Origin: Sphingomonas phyllosphaerae
Lineage (GTDB): Bacteria; Pseudomonadota; Alphaproteobacteria; Sphingomonadales; Sphingomonadaceae
Direction of reading: 5' to 3'
NCBI RefSeq assembly: GCF_029623345.1
Contig: NZ_JAPYKH010000005.1
Location: 62,001-126,000, forward strand
DNA length: 64,000 bases
Below the pieces are notes generated by a model. The model had not been told where the DNA came from and did not search any database. It saw only the letters and a list, made by a program, of their open reading frames with translations. The position numbers were made by a program, and so were the translations under genes. Position 1 is the first letter of the stretch. Every line of letters starts with the position of its first letter. Below are positions 1-7,584 of the stretch, one piece after another.

Positions 1-1
1 T

Positions 2-400
2 GCCTGTCCCTATCATGGTGCCTGCGTCGAGGGGCTCGCCGCCGGGCCCGCGATCGCGGCACGGACGGGGATCAAGGGCGAGGCCCTCGCCGCCGATCAC
101 CCGGTGTGGGAAACGGTGGTCGGCGCGCTGTCGACGCTGTTCGCGACGCTGACGCTCACCGGTGTGCCGCGCCGGATCGTGCTGGGCGGCGGCGTGATGG
201 TAGGCAACCCTTGGCTGCTGCCACGGTTGCGTGCGGCGACGGCGGCGAACCTGAACGGCTATGTCGCGCTACCCGAGGTGACGGACATGGACACGTTCAT
301 CGTCCCCGCCGCCCTCGGCGGCAACGCTGGGCCGCTCGGCGCGGTGCTGCTCGGCGCGTTGGCGGTAGAGAACCGGCTCGGCACTGCGTTAGCGGGGTAG
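2..400 (+). CDS. ROK-family fructokinase, C-terminal part (5' end outside window)
   Basis: The reading frame is open from the window edge and ends at TAG 398-400, giving the last 132 residues of a sugar kinase. It begins inside the zinc-binding segment of ROK kinases (visible CPYHGACVEGLAAGPA), in which a His and clustered Cys residues bind a structural zinc. The C-terminal half of the ROK fold follows (RIVLGGGVM, then NPWLLPRL). Family members phosphorylate fructose, or a related hexose, with ATP in the cytoplasm. The zinc motif and C-terminus are typical of the bacterial fructokinase branch, but substrate choice cannot be proved from this fragment. The gene points into a long noncoding stretch, so it is probably the last gene of its transcript. 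Confidence 0.85.
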   Translation, partial: ACPYHGACVEGLAAGPAIAARTGIKGEALAADHPVWETVVGALSTLFATLTLTGVPRRIVLGGGVMVGNPWLLPRLRAATAANLNGYVALPEVTDMDTFIVPAALGGNAGPLGAVLLGALAVENRLGTALAG

Positions 401-654
401 ATAGCGGGAGAGCGGGCGGGGCATGCCGCATGTTTCGCTCGCGAACCCCTGCTCGACTTATGTGAGTCGCGAGAAGCGCCTGTCACCGCGGGCGGCCGCT
501 TCGTACCTGGCGCGGATCGACGCAGCAGGCGACCAGGCGATTTCTTCTAGATTCGTCTGTGGAGTCAGCGCGACGCTCCTTACCCTTCGTCACCCGGACT
601 TGTTTCGGGATCCACTCTTCCGCGAGGTCGACGCGTCCGGACTATGCGGCGCGA

Positions 655-683
655 TTGATCCTCGACCAAGGCTGTCTTTATAT
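655..683 (+). promoter_or_regulatory. Sigma70-type promoter candidate in noncoding stretch
   Basis: TTGATC (655-660) and TTATAT (678-683) are separated by exactly 17 bases. This is a close match to a housekeeping promoter and stands out in such GC-rich DNA. Transcription would start near 690 and run rightward into a region with no recognisable gene, ahead of the flagellar genes that face the other way. Seen in sequence; activity is inferred. Confidence 0.45.
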
Positions 684-689
684 TAGCGA

Positions 690-905
690 CGGGTCGAGTG
701 AAGGAAGAGTTTCGCAGAGGGATCCCTCAAGAGAAGGCTCCGACATGTCCTGGCAGGTGAGTCTTATGCTCGATCCGCCGTCATCTCTCCCCGGTCCGGC
801 TTTACACGACGTACAACAGCGCGGCGCAGACGGCACGTTGCGTCGAGACGTATGTCGAACGGCGGCCGATCTCCCGCGCCATGGCGTGCGCGGGAGATCG
901 GCCCT
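690..905 (+). ncRNA. Candidate small RNA or leader transcript with small ORF and strong hairpin
   Basis: Downstream of the promoter at 655-683 there is a Shine-Dalgarno-like AGAAGG (732-737) seven bases before ATG 745. It opens a 70-codon ORF (745-957) that begins Met-Ser-Trp-Gln and has a proline-rich segment (LDPPSSLPGP). The ORF runs through a 16-bp perfect inverted repeat (864-879 with 888-903, 8-base loop). Its stop overlaps a GTG (954) as GTGA. This arrangement resembles either a small RNA or a regulatory leader whose downstream gene has been lost. No Rfam family is recognised, and there is no T-run after the hairpin, so termination is uncertain. The rest of 400-1030 shows no gene. Confidence 0.3.
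864..903. repeat. 16-bp perfect inverted repeat (strong hairpin)
   Basis: GGCCGATCTCCCGCGC (864-879) is followed, after an 8-base loop, by its exact complement (888-903). A second, weaker stem follows (935-940 GGGTGG with 947-952 CCACCC). No poly-T tract follows on either strand. It could be a terminator-like or RNA-stabilising stem of the candidate transcript starting near 690, or a protein-binding palindrome. Confidence 0.7.
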
Positions 906-1030
906 TGATCCCTCCCGCGAGGCTTCCTCCCGCCGGGTGGTTCTTTCCACCCCGTGACCATTCCCATCGGAAGCGACGACCCCCGACCCGCCGACGCGGG
1001 CGCGCCTTCATTACGACGACAGATCGGACC

Positions 1031-2788
1031 TCATGTCGTAGGTGCCTCCGGCGTGACCGGCGAGTCCAGGAGCGGCGCGAGCGCATCGACCGGGCTGACC
1101 GTTGGCAGCGCCGCGAGCGCTTCCTCGAGCCGCGTCCCGCTGCCACGATTGAGCGGTCCGCTGAGTAGGCCGAAGACGCGATCACTCGGCTTGGTCTCGA
1201 ATCCTGCGGCGTAGCGCTGGTGCAGCGAGCCGAGCTCGCCCATCCGGCCGAGCATCGCCAGCGCGATCGCGTGACGCAACACCACGATCTGTTCGACGTC
1301 GCTGAGCGGCGCCGCTGCGCGGGGCAGCAGTGACTGATCGGCAGTTACGAGATCAGCCCAGCGCCGCTGCTTCCACAGGATCTCGCTGCGCAGTGCGGCA
1401 CTGTTCGGCACCTCCGCCAAGATCGCGACCGCCTGGTCGACCCGGCCGAGCTGCGACAGAGCGATCGCCTGGATACGCTGGCGCTCCGCGATCATCGCGG
1501 GCGTATAGTCGTTCCTCGCGGTGGTGCGCAGCAGCGTCACCGCGTCGCCCGGCTTGCCCGCGAGGATCTGCAGCGTGGCCACCCGCGCGGACAGCGGCCC
1601 CTGCGCGATATCGCTGGTGCGGTAGCGTAGCTGATAGGCGAGCAGGTCGGCCGCCTGCTGGTACAGACCGGCTTGCACGAGGCGCTGCGCAAAGGTCTCG
1701 ATCAGCTGATTGCCGCTCGCGCCCGACGGCAGGATGTCGCGATAGTCCCACAGCAGGGTCGCGCTGCGCGGAAGCGGCATGGTCGCACCCGGACCGATCA
1801 ACGCTTCGAGCTGGCGCTGCACCTCGGCGCGGAAGTCGGCCGGGCGGCGGTTCACGTCGAAATAGCGGAGCAGCGCGCCGCCCGCGGCGAGCGCGACGGC
1901 GTGATCGCCGCGCTCGGCGGCGAGCCGGAAGGTGAGTGCGCGCGCACGCTCCTCGATCGCATCGCTGCGCCAGGTGAAGGTGAGCGCGTCGAGCTGCTTG
2001 ATCGCCGCCCCCGGCGCGAGCGACCGGTCCGCCAGGCCGACCTCGATCAATCCCAGCTTCGCGGTCGCACGATCCGCCGCGGACCCCTCGCGTTCGACCT
2101 TGCCAAAAAGCGTCCGCGCTGGGGCATATTGTCCCTGGAGCGCCTGCGCCCGTGCACGCAACAGCGTCGCGCCCGGGTGATCCGCCGGCATACCCGCGAG
2201 CACCGCCGTCGCGGCCTCGGGGCGGCCCGTTTCGAGCGCGACCGTGGCGATCGCTAGCGTGAACGGCGTCCTCGCTACCGGGGGCCTGGCCATCAGCGCC
2301 GGCGTGGCGCAGTTCACCAACGCGCGCGCTGCCTCATATTGGGCGAGCTCCGCCAGCGCGCGTAGCCGCCAGGCGCAACGCTCGGCGCTCGGCGCGTCCG
2401 TCCCGCCCGACGGCGGCGTGAGTGCGACCAGCGCTTCACTGTCGTGATGCGCCAGCGTCAGTGCGGCGCCATAGGCGATTCGGAACGAGTCGAGCAGCAG
2501 CAGATCGGGTTCGTCCTGGCGCATCGTCTCGAGCACGCCCAAGGCCTCGGCGCCGCGATCCTGCCCAATCAGGCTGCGGGCAAACGCCCAGCGCGCCGGC
2601 TGCCGCTCGCTCGCGGAAACGCTCAACGCGTGCCAGGACGCGGTGTCGGGCACGATCGGCCAAGCCGCCTTGCCGCTGGGCAGCGGCAGCCGCGCGAGCG
2701 TCGGCGCGAAGGTGGCGCCGCTCGTCTGCGCCATTGCGCCGCCGGCGGCGAGCGCCAGCGCGAGCGCCGCGCTGAGGCGCGCGCTCAC
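1031..2788 (-). CDS. Secreted TPR-like repeat protein next to flagellar genes
   Basis: A 585-residue protein beginning with a cleavable-type signal peptide (SARLSAALALALAAGGAMAQ), so probably periplasmic. The remainder is an Ala/Leu/Arg-rich helical-hairpin array of TPR type. Repeated helical pairs (e.g. ATLLRARAQALQGQYAPAR, then QAADLLAYQL) are seen throughout rather than one compact domain. The start was set at GTG 2788, because it overlaps the stop of the upstream gene as GTGA (2788-2785) and directly opens the signal peptide. Its place at the end of a flagellar transcript suggests a role in flagellar assembly or in the periplasm around the basal body. That role is inferred from position only; TPR proteins serve many systems. 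Confidence 0.7.
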   Translation of the reverse strand: MSARLSAALALALAAGGAMAQTSGATFAPTLARLPLPSGKAAWPIVPDTASWHALSVSASERQPARWAFARSLIGQDRGAEALGVLETMRQDEPDLLLLDSFRIAYGAALTLAHHDSEALVALTPPSGGTDAPSAERCAWRLRALAELAQYEAARALVNCATPALMARPPVARTPFTLAIATVALETGRPEAATAVLAGMPADHPGATLLRARAQALQGQYAPARTLFGKVEREGSAADRATAKLGLIEVGLADRSLAPGAAIKQLDALTFTWRSDAIEERARALTFRLAAERGDHAVALAAGGALLRYFDVNRRPADFRAEVQRQLEALIGPGATMPLPRSATLLWDYRDILPSGASGNQLIETFAQRLVQAGLYQQAADLLAYQLRYRTSDIAQGPLSARVATLQILAGKPGDAVTLLRTTARNDYTPAMIAERQRIQAIALSQLGRVDQAVAILAEVPNSAALRSEILWKQRRWADLVTADQSLLPRAAAPLSDVEQIVVLRHAIALAMLGRMGELGSLHQRYAAGFETKPSDRVFGLLSGPLNRGSGTRLEEALAALPTVSPVDALAPLLDSPVTPEAPTT

Positions 2789-3033
2789 GACAGCACATCC
2801 GGGATCAGGCCGAGCAGCGCCACGCCGGTACCGCCCGCGGCGGTGGCGAAGAAGAACAGGCCGATCAGCGGCCATGACGGCGCATCCTCACGGCGATCGC
2901 GGGGCGCTGTCGAGGGTTCGATGTCGAACGGGTCATCGTCCCAGCGGCGATCGCGCTGGTCGTCGCGTGACGCCGGTGTCTCACTGTCGCGGGTGATTAC
3001 GCGATAGCGTGGCGGAAGGTTTCGTCCAGGCAT
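2785..3033 (-). CDS. Small single-pass membrane protein, flagellar operon
   Basis: An 82-residue protein with a charged, Asp/Arg-rich N-terminal half and one C-terminal hydrophobic helix (about residues 54-78: WPLIGLFFFATAAGG...). This predicts a membrane anchor with the polar part in the cytoplasm. It is translationally coupled to the downstream TPR protein by a GTGA overlap. No family is recognised. The palindrome TCCTATCATAGGA lies 23-35 bases before its ATG. Its position suggests a flagellum-related role, but nothing in the sequence shows a function. Confidence 0.55.
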   Translation of the reverse strand: MPGRNLPPRYRVITRDSETPASRDDQRDRRWDDDPFDIEPSTAPRDRREDAPSWPLIGLFFFATAAGGTGVALLGLIPDVLS

Positions 3034-3055
3034 TGACCATCCATCGAGTTGCTCG

Positions 3056-3068
3056 TCCTATCATAGGA
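3056..3068. promoter_or_regulatory. Flagellar-region palindrome TCCTATCATAGGA
   Basis: A 13-base palindrome (6-1-6) lies in the short divergent gap between the genes at 3033 and 3116. A near-identical CCTATTATAGG occurs at 7457-7467, in the other divergent flagellar gap. Either it is a regulator operator shared by the flagellar transcripts, or the TAT(A/G)AT core serves as a -10 element in both directions. The sequence is certain; the role is inferred. Confidence 0.35.
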
Positions 3069-3115
3069 GCGGATGAGCGGCGCGCGGTGGTGCCGCGACG
3101 CTTTCGGAGGATCGC

Positions 3116-3514
3116 TTGAGACGCTCGCTGCTGCGTGCCCTGCTGCCGCTCGTGCTGGTCGCGGCTGACCGCGGCGCCGACATCCGCGGCTATATCACCG
3201 ATCGGCCGATCGTGTACGTCGATCCGATCGAGCTGCCGCTGTTCGAAGGTGGCACGATCGGCGGTCGGATGCGGGTGCGGCTGGCCTTGCAGGCGTCCGA
3301 CTCCAATGGCGCGCTGCGACTCTATCAGCAGCGCCCAGAGGCACGATCGGTGCTGCTGGTCGCGCTCATCGACTTTGATCGCGCCGAATGTGGCCCGCTG
3401 GCGCCGATCAATGCCGAGCGGATGAGCGGCGTACTCAATCGCGCCATACAGCGCACGGGGCTGAGCGACGCACGCCAGGTGCTCATCCTTGAAGTGACCA
3501 GCGAGCCGGTCTGA
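3116..3514 (+). CDS. Secreted FliL-like protein (tentative)
   Basis: A 132-residue protein starting at TTG 3116, chosen because GGAGG (3106-3110) sits five bases upstream and no ATG is available near it. The N-terminus is a short hydrophobic signal (LLRALLPLVLVA). The rest has the alternating pattern of FliL periplasmic domains: a YVDPIELPLF strand, a central RMRVRLALQA strand and a C-terminal helix followed by a VLILEV strand. FliL proteins surround the stator and affect torque. The similarity is by pattern, not a confident family match. A clear FliL is encoded at 6880-7407, so this would be a second, divergent relative. It is transcribed divergently from the TPR pair. Confidence 0.45.
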   Translation: MRRSLLRALLPLVLVAADRGADIRGYITDRPIVYVDPIELPLFEGGTIGGRMRVRLALQASDSNGALRLYQQRPEARSVLLVALIDFDRAECGPLAPINAERMSGVLNRAIQRTGLSDARQVLILEVTSEPV

Positions 3515-4071
3515 GCGACGCTGGCTTCACGCCGGCGGGGTGGCAGGCGCGTGCGGAGGCGCGACGGGCGCGGCGCGCCGGCTTCGGTACAAACGCGGGA
3601 GCGTCAGGGTAACAGCGAATGTGCCGGCGAGCCGTTGCCGCTCAAGACCGCGGTGGCGCAAGCGTCGAGCGCGAGCGTTGATACGCCAAGCTCGTCATGC
3701 ACAGCGTGATTGGTGCGCCCGACCACCGCTGCCGCTCCGATCAACGCGCCCGTCGCTACGGTCCTTGTTCGCGATGCGCGATCATCGGGAGGTTGCTAGC
3801 GCCTATGATCGGCCGCGGTGTGTCTTCGACCGACATCGTGGCAGGCAATGGCGGGAAAACGCAAACCGAACTGGCGTGCGCCGAGATGCGCTGTGCCGGC
3901 GACAAGCCGCCAAGCGACGCGGCCCGACGGGCGCCGATCATAACGGGCGATCGATCGCAGGTAAGGGCCGCTAGGACCGTACGGTCGCATCGCGCAGAGT
4001 CGGGCATACACCCGACGGCGCGGCGTCGATCAGTTCGCGTCGGCGGACGGCATGCCGCGACCGCGCGCGAC
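3515..4071. other. 557-bp noncoding stretch inside the flagellar island
   Basis: No convincing gene on either strand; open frames here have no recognisable protein pattern and no good ribosome site. It contains short palindromes, e.g. GACCGTACGGTC at 3975-3986. It lies between two convergent transcripts and may be decayed sequence or an unrecognised RNA region. Confidence 0.5.
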
Positions 4072-4089
4072 CTAGGTCGCAGGTCGCGC
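4065..4089 (-). terminator. Hairpin at the end of the fliL-fliM-motE-like transcript
   Basis: GCGCGACC (4065-4072) pairs with GGTCGCGC (4082-4089) around a 9-base loop. A 14-base perfect palindrome (4067-4080) overlaps it. The hairpin sits across the stop codon of the MotE-like gene, the last gene of the leftward transcript. No T-run follows, so it may stabilise the 3' end rather than terminate by itself. Confidence 0.35.
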
Positions 4090-4926
4090 TGATAGGCCTG
4101 CGGACCGAGCGGGCGTGCCGTTGGCGTCAGCGGGTGGGAGCGGCGGAGCAGCGACGCGCGGTGTGCTCACCCGCGGCGTGGCGGGACCCAAGCGTGGTGG
4201 GTCAGTGCGCGTCGGTGCCGGCGTCTGGGCCGCCGCCGGCCGCGGTATCGACGGTCGCGGCGCAGGCGAGAGCGCAGTGAGTCCGGCCGCACTGGCGACG
4301 CGCTGCTGCGCCACCGGCATCTCGGGCGCGGCACGTCCGGCGAGCGCGGTGCTAAGCCTGAGCGCGGCTGCAGGCGTCATCGCCCCCATCATCAGCGCCA
4401 ACGACCGACCGCGCATGCGCCGCGCGACCTGTGCCTGCAGATCGATATCCAACGCCGCAAAGACAGGCGCTGCGCGGTTCGGCTTCATCGTCTGATAGAC
4501 TCGCGCGAGATCCTCAATCGGTTGTGGCGCATCGCCGTGACCGCCCGCCTGATCCGCGCGCGTGCCGTCGCTGCGGCGGGCACCGAGCTGCGATTGGACC
4601 CGCTGCTCCAGCGCCAGCGCGCTCTGCTCGCGGAGCTCCGCCGCACGATTGCGTCGCGCGATCGCTTGGTCGCGCTCGCTGATGCTCTGCGCGATCGCGT
4701 TGCCGAAACGATTATCGCTCACCGCCTCGGTCGCACTTGTCCCCGCCACCGCATGCGCGATCGTCGAGGCCGCGGCAGCCCCGGCGGTGAGCGTGAGCAG
4801 CGAGGGCCGCAGCAGGCGCTTGGTCCAGCCGCGCGCCGGCACTGCTGTCGTATTGGCGGGGGTCAGGCGGCTCGCAGCCGCCACACCGGCGCGCGCCGCG
4901 CCGAGGGGAACAACTTGGTCGGTCAC
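4072..4926 (-). CDS. MotE-like flagellar motility protein
   Basis: A 284-residue protein with a hydrophobic segment near residues 40-60, a charged helical (coiled-coil-like) region at about 75-115, and a MotE/MgtE-N-type domain at about 132-195 (core [20 protein letters not shown], then [14 protein letters not shown]). In alphaproteobacteria MotE is a periplasmic chaperone-like partner of the stator protein MotC. The C-terminal 80 residues are Pro/Ala-rich and probably disordered. Its ATG overlaps the stop of the upstream gene as ATGA (4926-4923), so it is co-translated with the DUF6468-like protein and FliM. The domain call rests on the conserved KxxxAAxVF...AA pattern, and the exact orthology is inferred. 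Confidence 0.75.
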   Translation of the reverse strand: MTDQVVPLGAARAGVAAASRLTPANTTAVPARGWTKRLLRPSLLTLTAGAAAASTIAHAVAGTSATEAVSDNRFGNAIAQSISERDQAIARRNRAAELREQSALALEQRVQSQLGARRSDGTRADQAGGHGDAPQPIEDLARVYQTMKPNRAAPVFAALDIDLQAQVARRMRGRSLALMMGAMTPAAALRLSTALAGRAAPEMPVAQQRVASAAGLTALSPAPRPSIPRPAAAQTPAPTRTDPPRLGPATPRVSTPRVAAPPLPPADANGTPARSAGLSARPAT

Positions 4927-5579
4927 GATCGGAATTCCTCGGCAGCGGCGTTGGGCGACGGTTCGGTGCGATCGACCTCTCCGTTGGGCAGTTGGCCGCG
5001 CTCATCGGTCGAAGAGCGCGCTTCGGTCGACGGGACAACCGCGAGCGCTCTGCCCTGGCCATTCCGGCCACTCTTCTCCACTCGGCGCGCGCTGGTGATA
5101 GGTGTGGGCGAGGATTGGACGGGAGTCGAAGCTGCGTCGTCGCGCGCCTCGCTCGCTTCCTGCGTGGGCGACGAAGACGCCCGTACCATCGCGTCATCGG
5201 CGGCGCTCGCGTCGGCCTCACCGGCTTCGCGCGGCGCGCCCCGTGCGCCGTTCGCCGCCGCCAAGATGCGCTCGGCGACGCCGTTGCCGATGTCGATCAT
5301 CAGCGACAGCTCGTCGCGCAGAGCGGTCAGCTGTGCCCGCAGGTCGCGTGCGCCGCGCACCGCCGCGTCGAGCGGCGGCCCTTCGGCGCTCAGCACCTTG
5401 GTGAGCGCGCCGAGCGCCTGCTGCGAGGTGTCGGTGGCGGCTTCGAGCGAGGCGACGACCTCGATCAGCCCGGCGTGGCGAAGCTTGTGCACGGCGCGCG
5501 AGAGCCGCACCGTCTGCACCAGCACCGCGGCACAGAACAGCGAGGTGATGACGTTGGTGATGAAGGAGAGGTCCGTCAC
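4923..5579 (-). CDS. DUF6468-like flagellar-operon membrane protein
   Basis: A 218-residue protein starting at GTG 5579, which overlaps the fliM stop as GTGA. The first 25 residues form a membrane helix ([19 protein letters not shown]). A conserved helical domain to about residue 110 follows ([31 protein letters not shown]), with the length and pattern of the small membrane protein often found after fliM in alphaproteobacteria (DUF6468). The rest is Ser/Ala/Glu-rich and probably disordered. Function is not established; position between FliM and the MotE-like protein suggests motor or stator assembly. Confidence 0.7.
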   Translation of the reverse strand: MTDLSFITNVITSLFCAAVLVQTVRLSRAVHKLRHAGLIEVVASLEAATDTSQQALGALTKVLSAEGPPLDAAVRGARDLRAQLTALRDELSLMIDIGNGVAERILAAANGARGAPREAGEADASAADDAMVRASSSPTQEASEARDDAASTPVQSSPTPITSARRVEKSGRNGQGRALAVVPSTEARSSTDERGQLPNGEVDRTEPSPNAAAEEFRS

Positions 5580-6883
5580 GACGCCACCTGACCGACCGGA
5601 GTGCTCAGCCGGATCGCAGCGAGCGAACTGTGCGTGCCGATCGTCCCCGCCGCGAGCGGGACACCGCGGCACTCGAGTGCGACGCCGTCGCCGGGTGCGT
5701 GGTCGAGCGTGATCGTGCGCCCCACGCTGAGTGCGAGATAGTCTTCGATCCGCAGCTCGCGCTCGCCGAGCACGGCGTCGACCTGCACCTCGGTGTGCAA
5801 CAGCTCCTCCGCGATATGGCTCTCCCACATCGTGTTGCGTCCCATCTTCTCGCCGACGAAGCGCTCGATCAGCTTTTCCCGTACCGGCTCGATGGTGGCG
5901 TGCGGGAGGACGAGATGGAAGCGACCGCCGCGACCTTCCATGTCGATGCGGAAGCTGGCCACCGCGGTGAGGTTGGTGGGCGCCGCAATCGCGGCGAAGC
6001 GCGGTGTCACCTCCACTCGCTCGAGCGCGAAGTCGACGGGCTCGATCGCCTCGAACGACTGGGCGAAGTCGTCGAGCGTCTGCTGCATCATGCGCCCGAC
6101 GAGATGGGTCTCGATCGCGGTGAAGGCGCGACCGTCGATGCGCATCGTACTCGGCGCGCGGCGACCGCCCAGGAGCGAGTCGACCACCGCGTAGACAAGC
6201 GACGAATCGACGGTGATGAGCCCGTAATTGCCCCATTGCTTGGCGAGGAAAACGCCGATCATGGCGGGGAGCGGCAGATGATCCATGAACTCGGCGAACC
6301 GCATCGTGCTGACGCGCTCGGCGCGGACGTCGAGCGAGTCGGCGGTGAGATTGCGCATGCTGGTACCGAGCGTGCGCACCATCCGCTCGCACACGACCTC
6401 CAGCATCGGTAGTCGCTCGTGATTGGCGACGTCCGCCTCGATCAGCGCGCGCAACCCGGTACGCCGCGTCGGTCGCGGCGCGCTTTCGACGCCGAAGAGA
6501 GCGTCGATGCTCGCCTGGTCGAACGTGTCCGGCGCGCCACCGCTTGCACCTGGCTCGCTCGTGTCGGTCGCCTTGGCCTGACCTGAGTCATTCATGGTGT
6601 CGGTCGCAGCCGGGGTGGCGATGGGGGCGGCGCTCGCCGCCGCCGCGGCATTCGGCCGCGCCGGTGTCGGCGAGGTACCCGCGCGTGCCGCGGCATGCGA
6701 GGCGTCATCTTCGAGCGCCGTCGCTCGGGCCGCCGCGGGTGCGCGCGCGTCGCTCGATCGCGGCGTCGCGGCGGCGGTCGCACGATCGGTGTTGACGCGG
6801 TCGCCGGGCGCCGAACCGGTATGTTCCGGGCGTGCGGGGGAGGGGGTGGAGCCGGGCGCGCGGCCGTCGGGACTGGTGGTCAT
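5576..6883 (-). CDS. fliM: Flagellar motor switch protein FliM
   Basis: A 435-residue switch (C-ring) protein that couples CheY-P binding to rotor direction. The CheY-binding-type peptide is visible at about 121-130 (FDQASIDALF), followed by the CheC-like middle domain (LPLPAMIGVF..., VDSLLGG) and the C-terminal SpoA-like domain (VDAVLGERELRIEDYLALSVG). The first 96 residues are an Ala/Pro/Thr-rich extension not found in ordinary FliM. An internal Met97 would give a normal length, but ATG 6883 overlaps the fliL stop as ATGA and no ribosome site precedes Met97, so the long form was chosen. It is encoded between fliL and the DUF6468-like gene. Confidence 0.93.
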   Translation of the reverse strand: MTTSPDGRAPGSTPSPARPEHTGSAPGDRVNTDRATAAATPRSSDARAPAAARATALEDDASHAAARAGTSPTPARPNAAAAASAAPIATPAATDTMNDSGQAKATDTSEPGASGGAPDTFDQASIDALFGVESAPRPTRRTGLRALIEADVANHERLPMLEVVCERMVRTLGTSMRNLTADSLDVRAERVSTMRFAEFMDHLPLPAMIGVFLAKQWGNYGLITVDSSLVYAVVDSLLGGRRAPSTMRIDGRAFTAIETHLVGRMMQQTLDDFAQSFEAIEPVDFALERVEVTPRFAAIAAPTNLTAVASFRIDMEGRGGRFHLVLPHATIEPVREKLIERFVGEKMGRNTMWESHIAEELLHTEVQVDAVLGERELRIEDYLALSVGRTITLDHAPGDGVALECRGVPLAAGTIGTHSSLAAIRLSTPVGQVAS

Positions 6884-7407
6884 TGCTCGATCAGATCCTG
6901 GATCAGCACCTCGTTCACGCCATCATGGCCGAGTGCGTCGCGCAACCGCACCAGGATCTCTTCCTTGACCCGGAACACGGCGGCCGAACCGCTGAGATCC
7001 TCCGGGCGCAGCTCACGCAGGAACGACTGCAGCGTGTCGAGGATCAGCGGCATCGCCGAGGTGATCCGGCCAACCTGCGCGGAATCAGAAGCGACGATGA
7101 CGAAGTGCAGTTTGAGGAAATGCTGTCGGCCGTCGGCGCTGCGCAAGGTCACCACGATCGGCGGCACGTCGACGTAGCGCGCGCTGGCCGCCTGGCCGCT
7201 TGGCTGTCCAGCCGTGTCCCCGCCGCCGAACGGCCATACGCCGGCGAGTGCCAAGCCACCGCCGATGATCAGGAGAGCGGCCAGGCCGACGATCACCGCC
7301 AGCAACAGGCGACGTTGCTCGTCGCGCGGTTCCGTCGTCACCGCCGCGGTGCCGCGGGACCGGTCGAATCTCAACACGTCGGCTCGTTCTGCCACGTCAT
7401 ACCTCAT
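6880..7407 (-). CDS. fliL: Flagellar basal-body protein FliL
   Basis: A 175-residue single-pass inner-membrane protein: short cytoplasmic N-terminus, one helix at about residues 33-55 (LLLAVIVGLAALLIIGGG...), then the periplasmic FliL domain (YVDVPPIVVTLRS, HFLKLHFVIVASD, ILDTLQSFLRELRPEDL). FliL forms rings around the stator units and supports torque. ATG 7407 was chosen because it gives the normal family length; no strong ribosome site is visible. It is the first gene of a leftward set of four whose start and stop codons overlap. It diverges from flgF across a 177-bp gap holding the CCTATTATAGG palindrome. Confidence 0.93.
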   Translation of the reverse strand: MRYDVAERADVLRFDRSRGTAAVTTEPRDEQRRLLLAVIVGLAALLIIGGGLALAGVWPFGGGDTAGQPSGQAASARYVDVPPIVVTLRSADGRQHFLKLHFVIVASDSAQVGRITSAMPLILDTLQSFLRELRPEDLSGSAAVFRVKEEILVRLRDALGHDGVNEVLIQDLIEQ

Positions 7408-7456
7408 GCTTGGCCGCGCAATTTCGGGCGGTGAGCCACCACCCGGCGCGGTTGAT

Positions 7457-7467
7457 CCTATTATAGG
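7457..7467. promoter_or_regulatory. Second flagellar-region palindrome CCTATTATAGG
   Basis: An 11-base palindrome in the fliL/flgF divergent gap, 50-60 bases before fliL and about 118 before flgF. Read leftward it contains TATAAT, a perfect -10 hexamer. It matches the palindrome at 3056-3068 in the other divergent flagellar gap, which makes a shared control site plausible. Confidence 0.4.
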
Positions 7468-7584
7468 GGCGAGCCTCGGGCAGTTGTCGCGACGCGCTGG
7501 TTTTTGGTGCGAGGTCCGCGCCGATCCCGGTCGCGACGGCGGCGCCGCGGCGTGAAACGCAGGAAGGTTGGGCGAGAGAGACGA

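Noticed and set aside
655..1030. Two-piece tmRNA, 6S RNA or RNase P RNA in the gap after the fructokinase
   Set aside because: None of the diagnostic motifs (tmRNA acceptor and tag, GAGGAAAGTCC of RNase P, 6S central bulge pairing) could be found.
3540..3974. Possible gene in the flagellar noncoding stretch
   Set aside because: Arg-rich sequence without signal, domain or ribosome site; overlapping frames on both strands are equally long.
4923..6392. A 489-codon open frame reading through fliM on the same strand
   Set aside because: Only its last 218 codons, from GTG 5579, show family-like sequence; the upstream part is an out-of-frame reading of fliM with Arg/His-rich nonsense composition.
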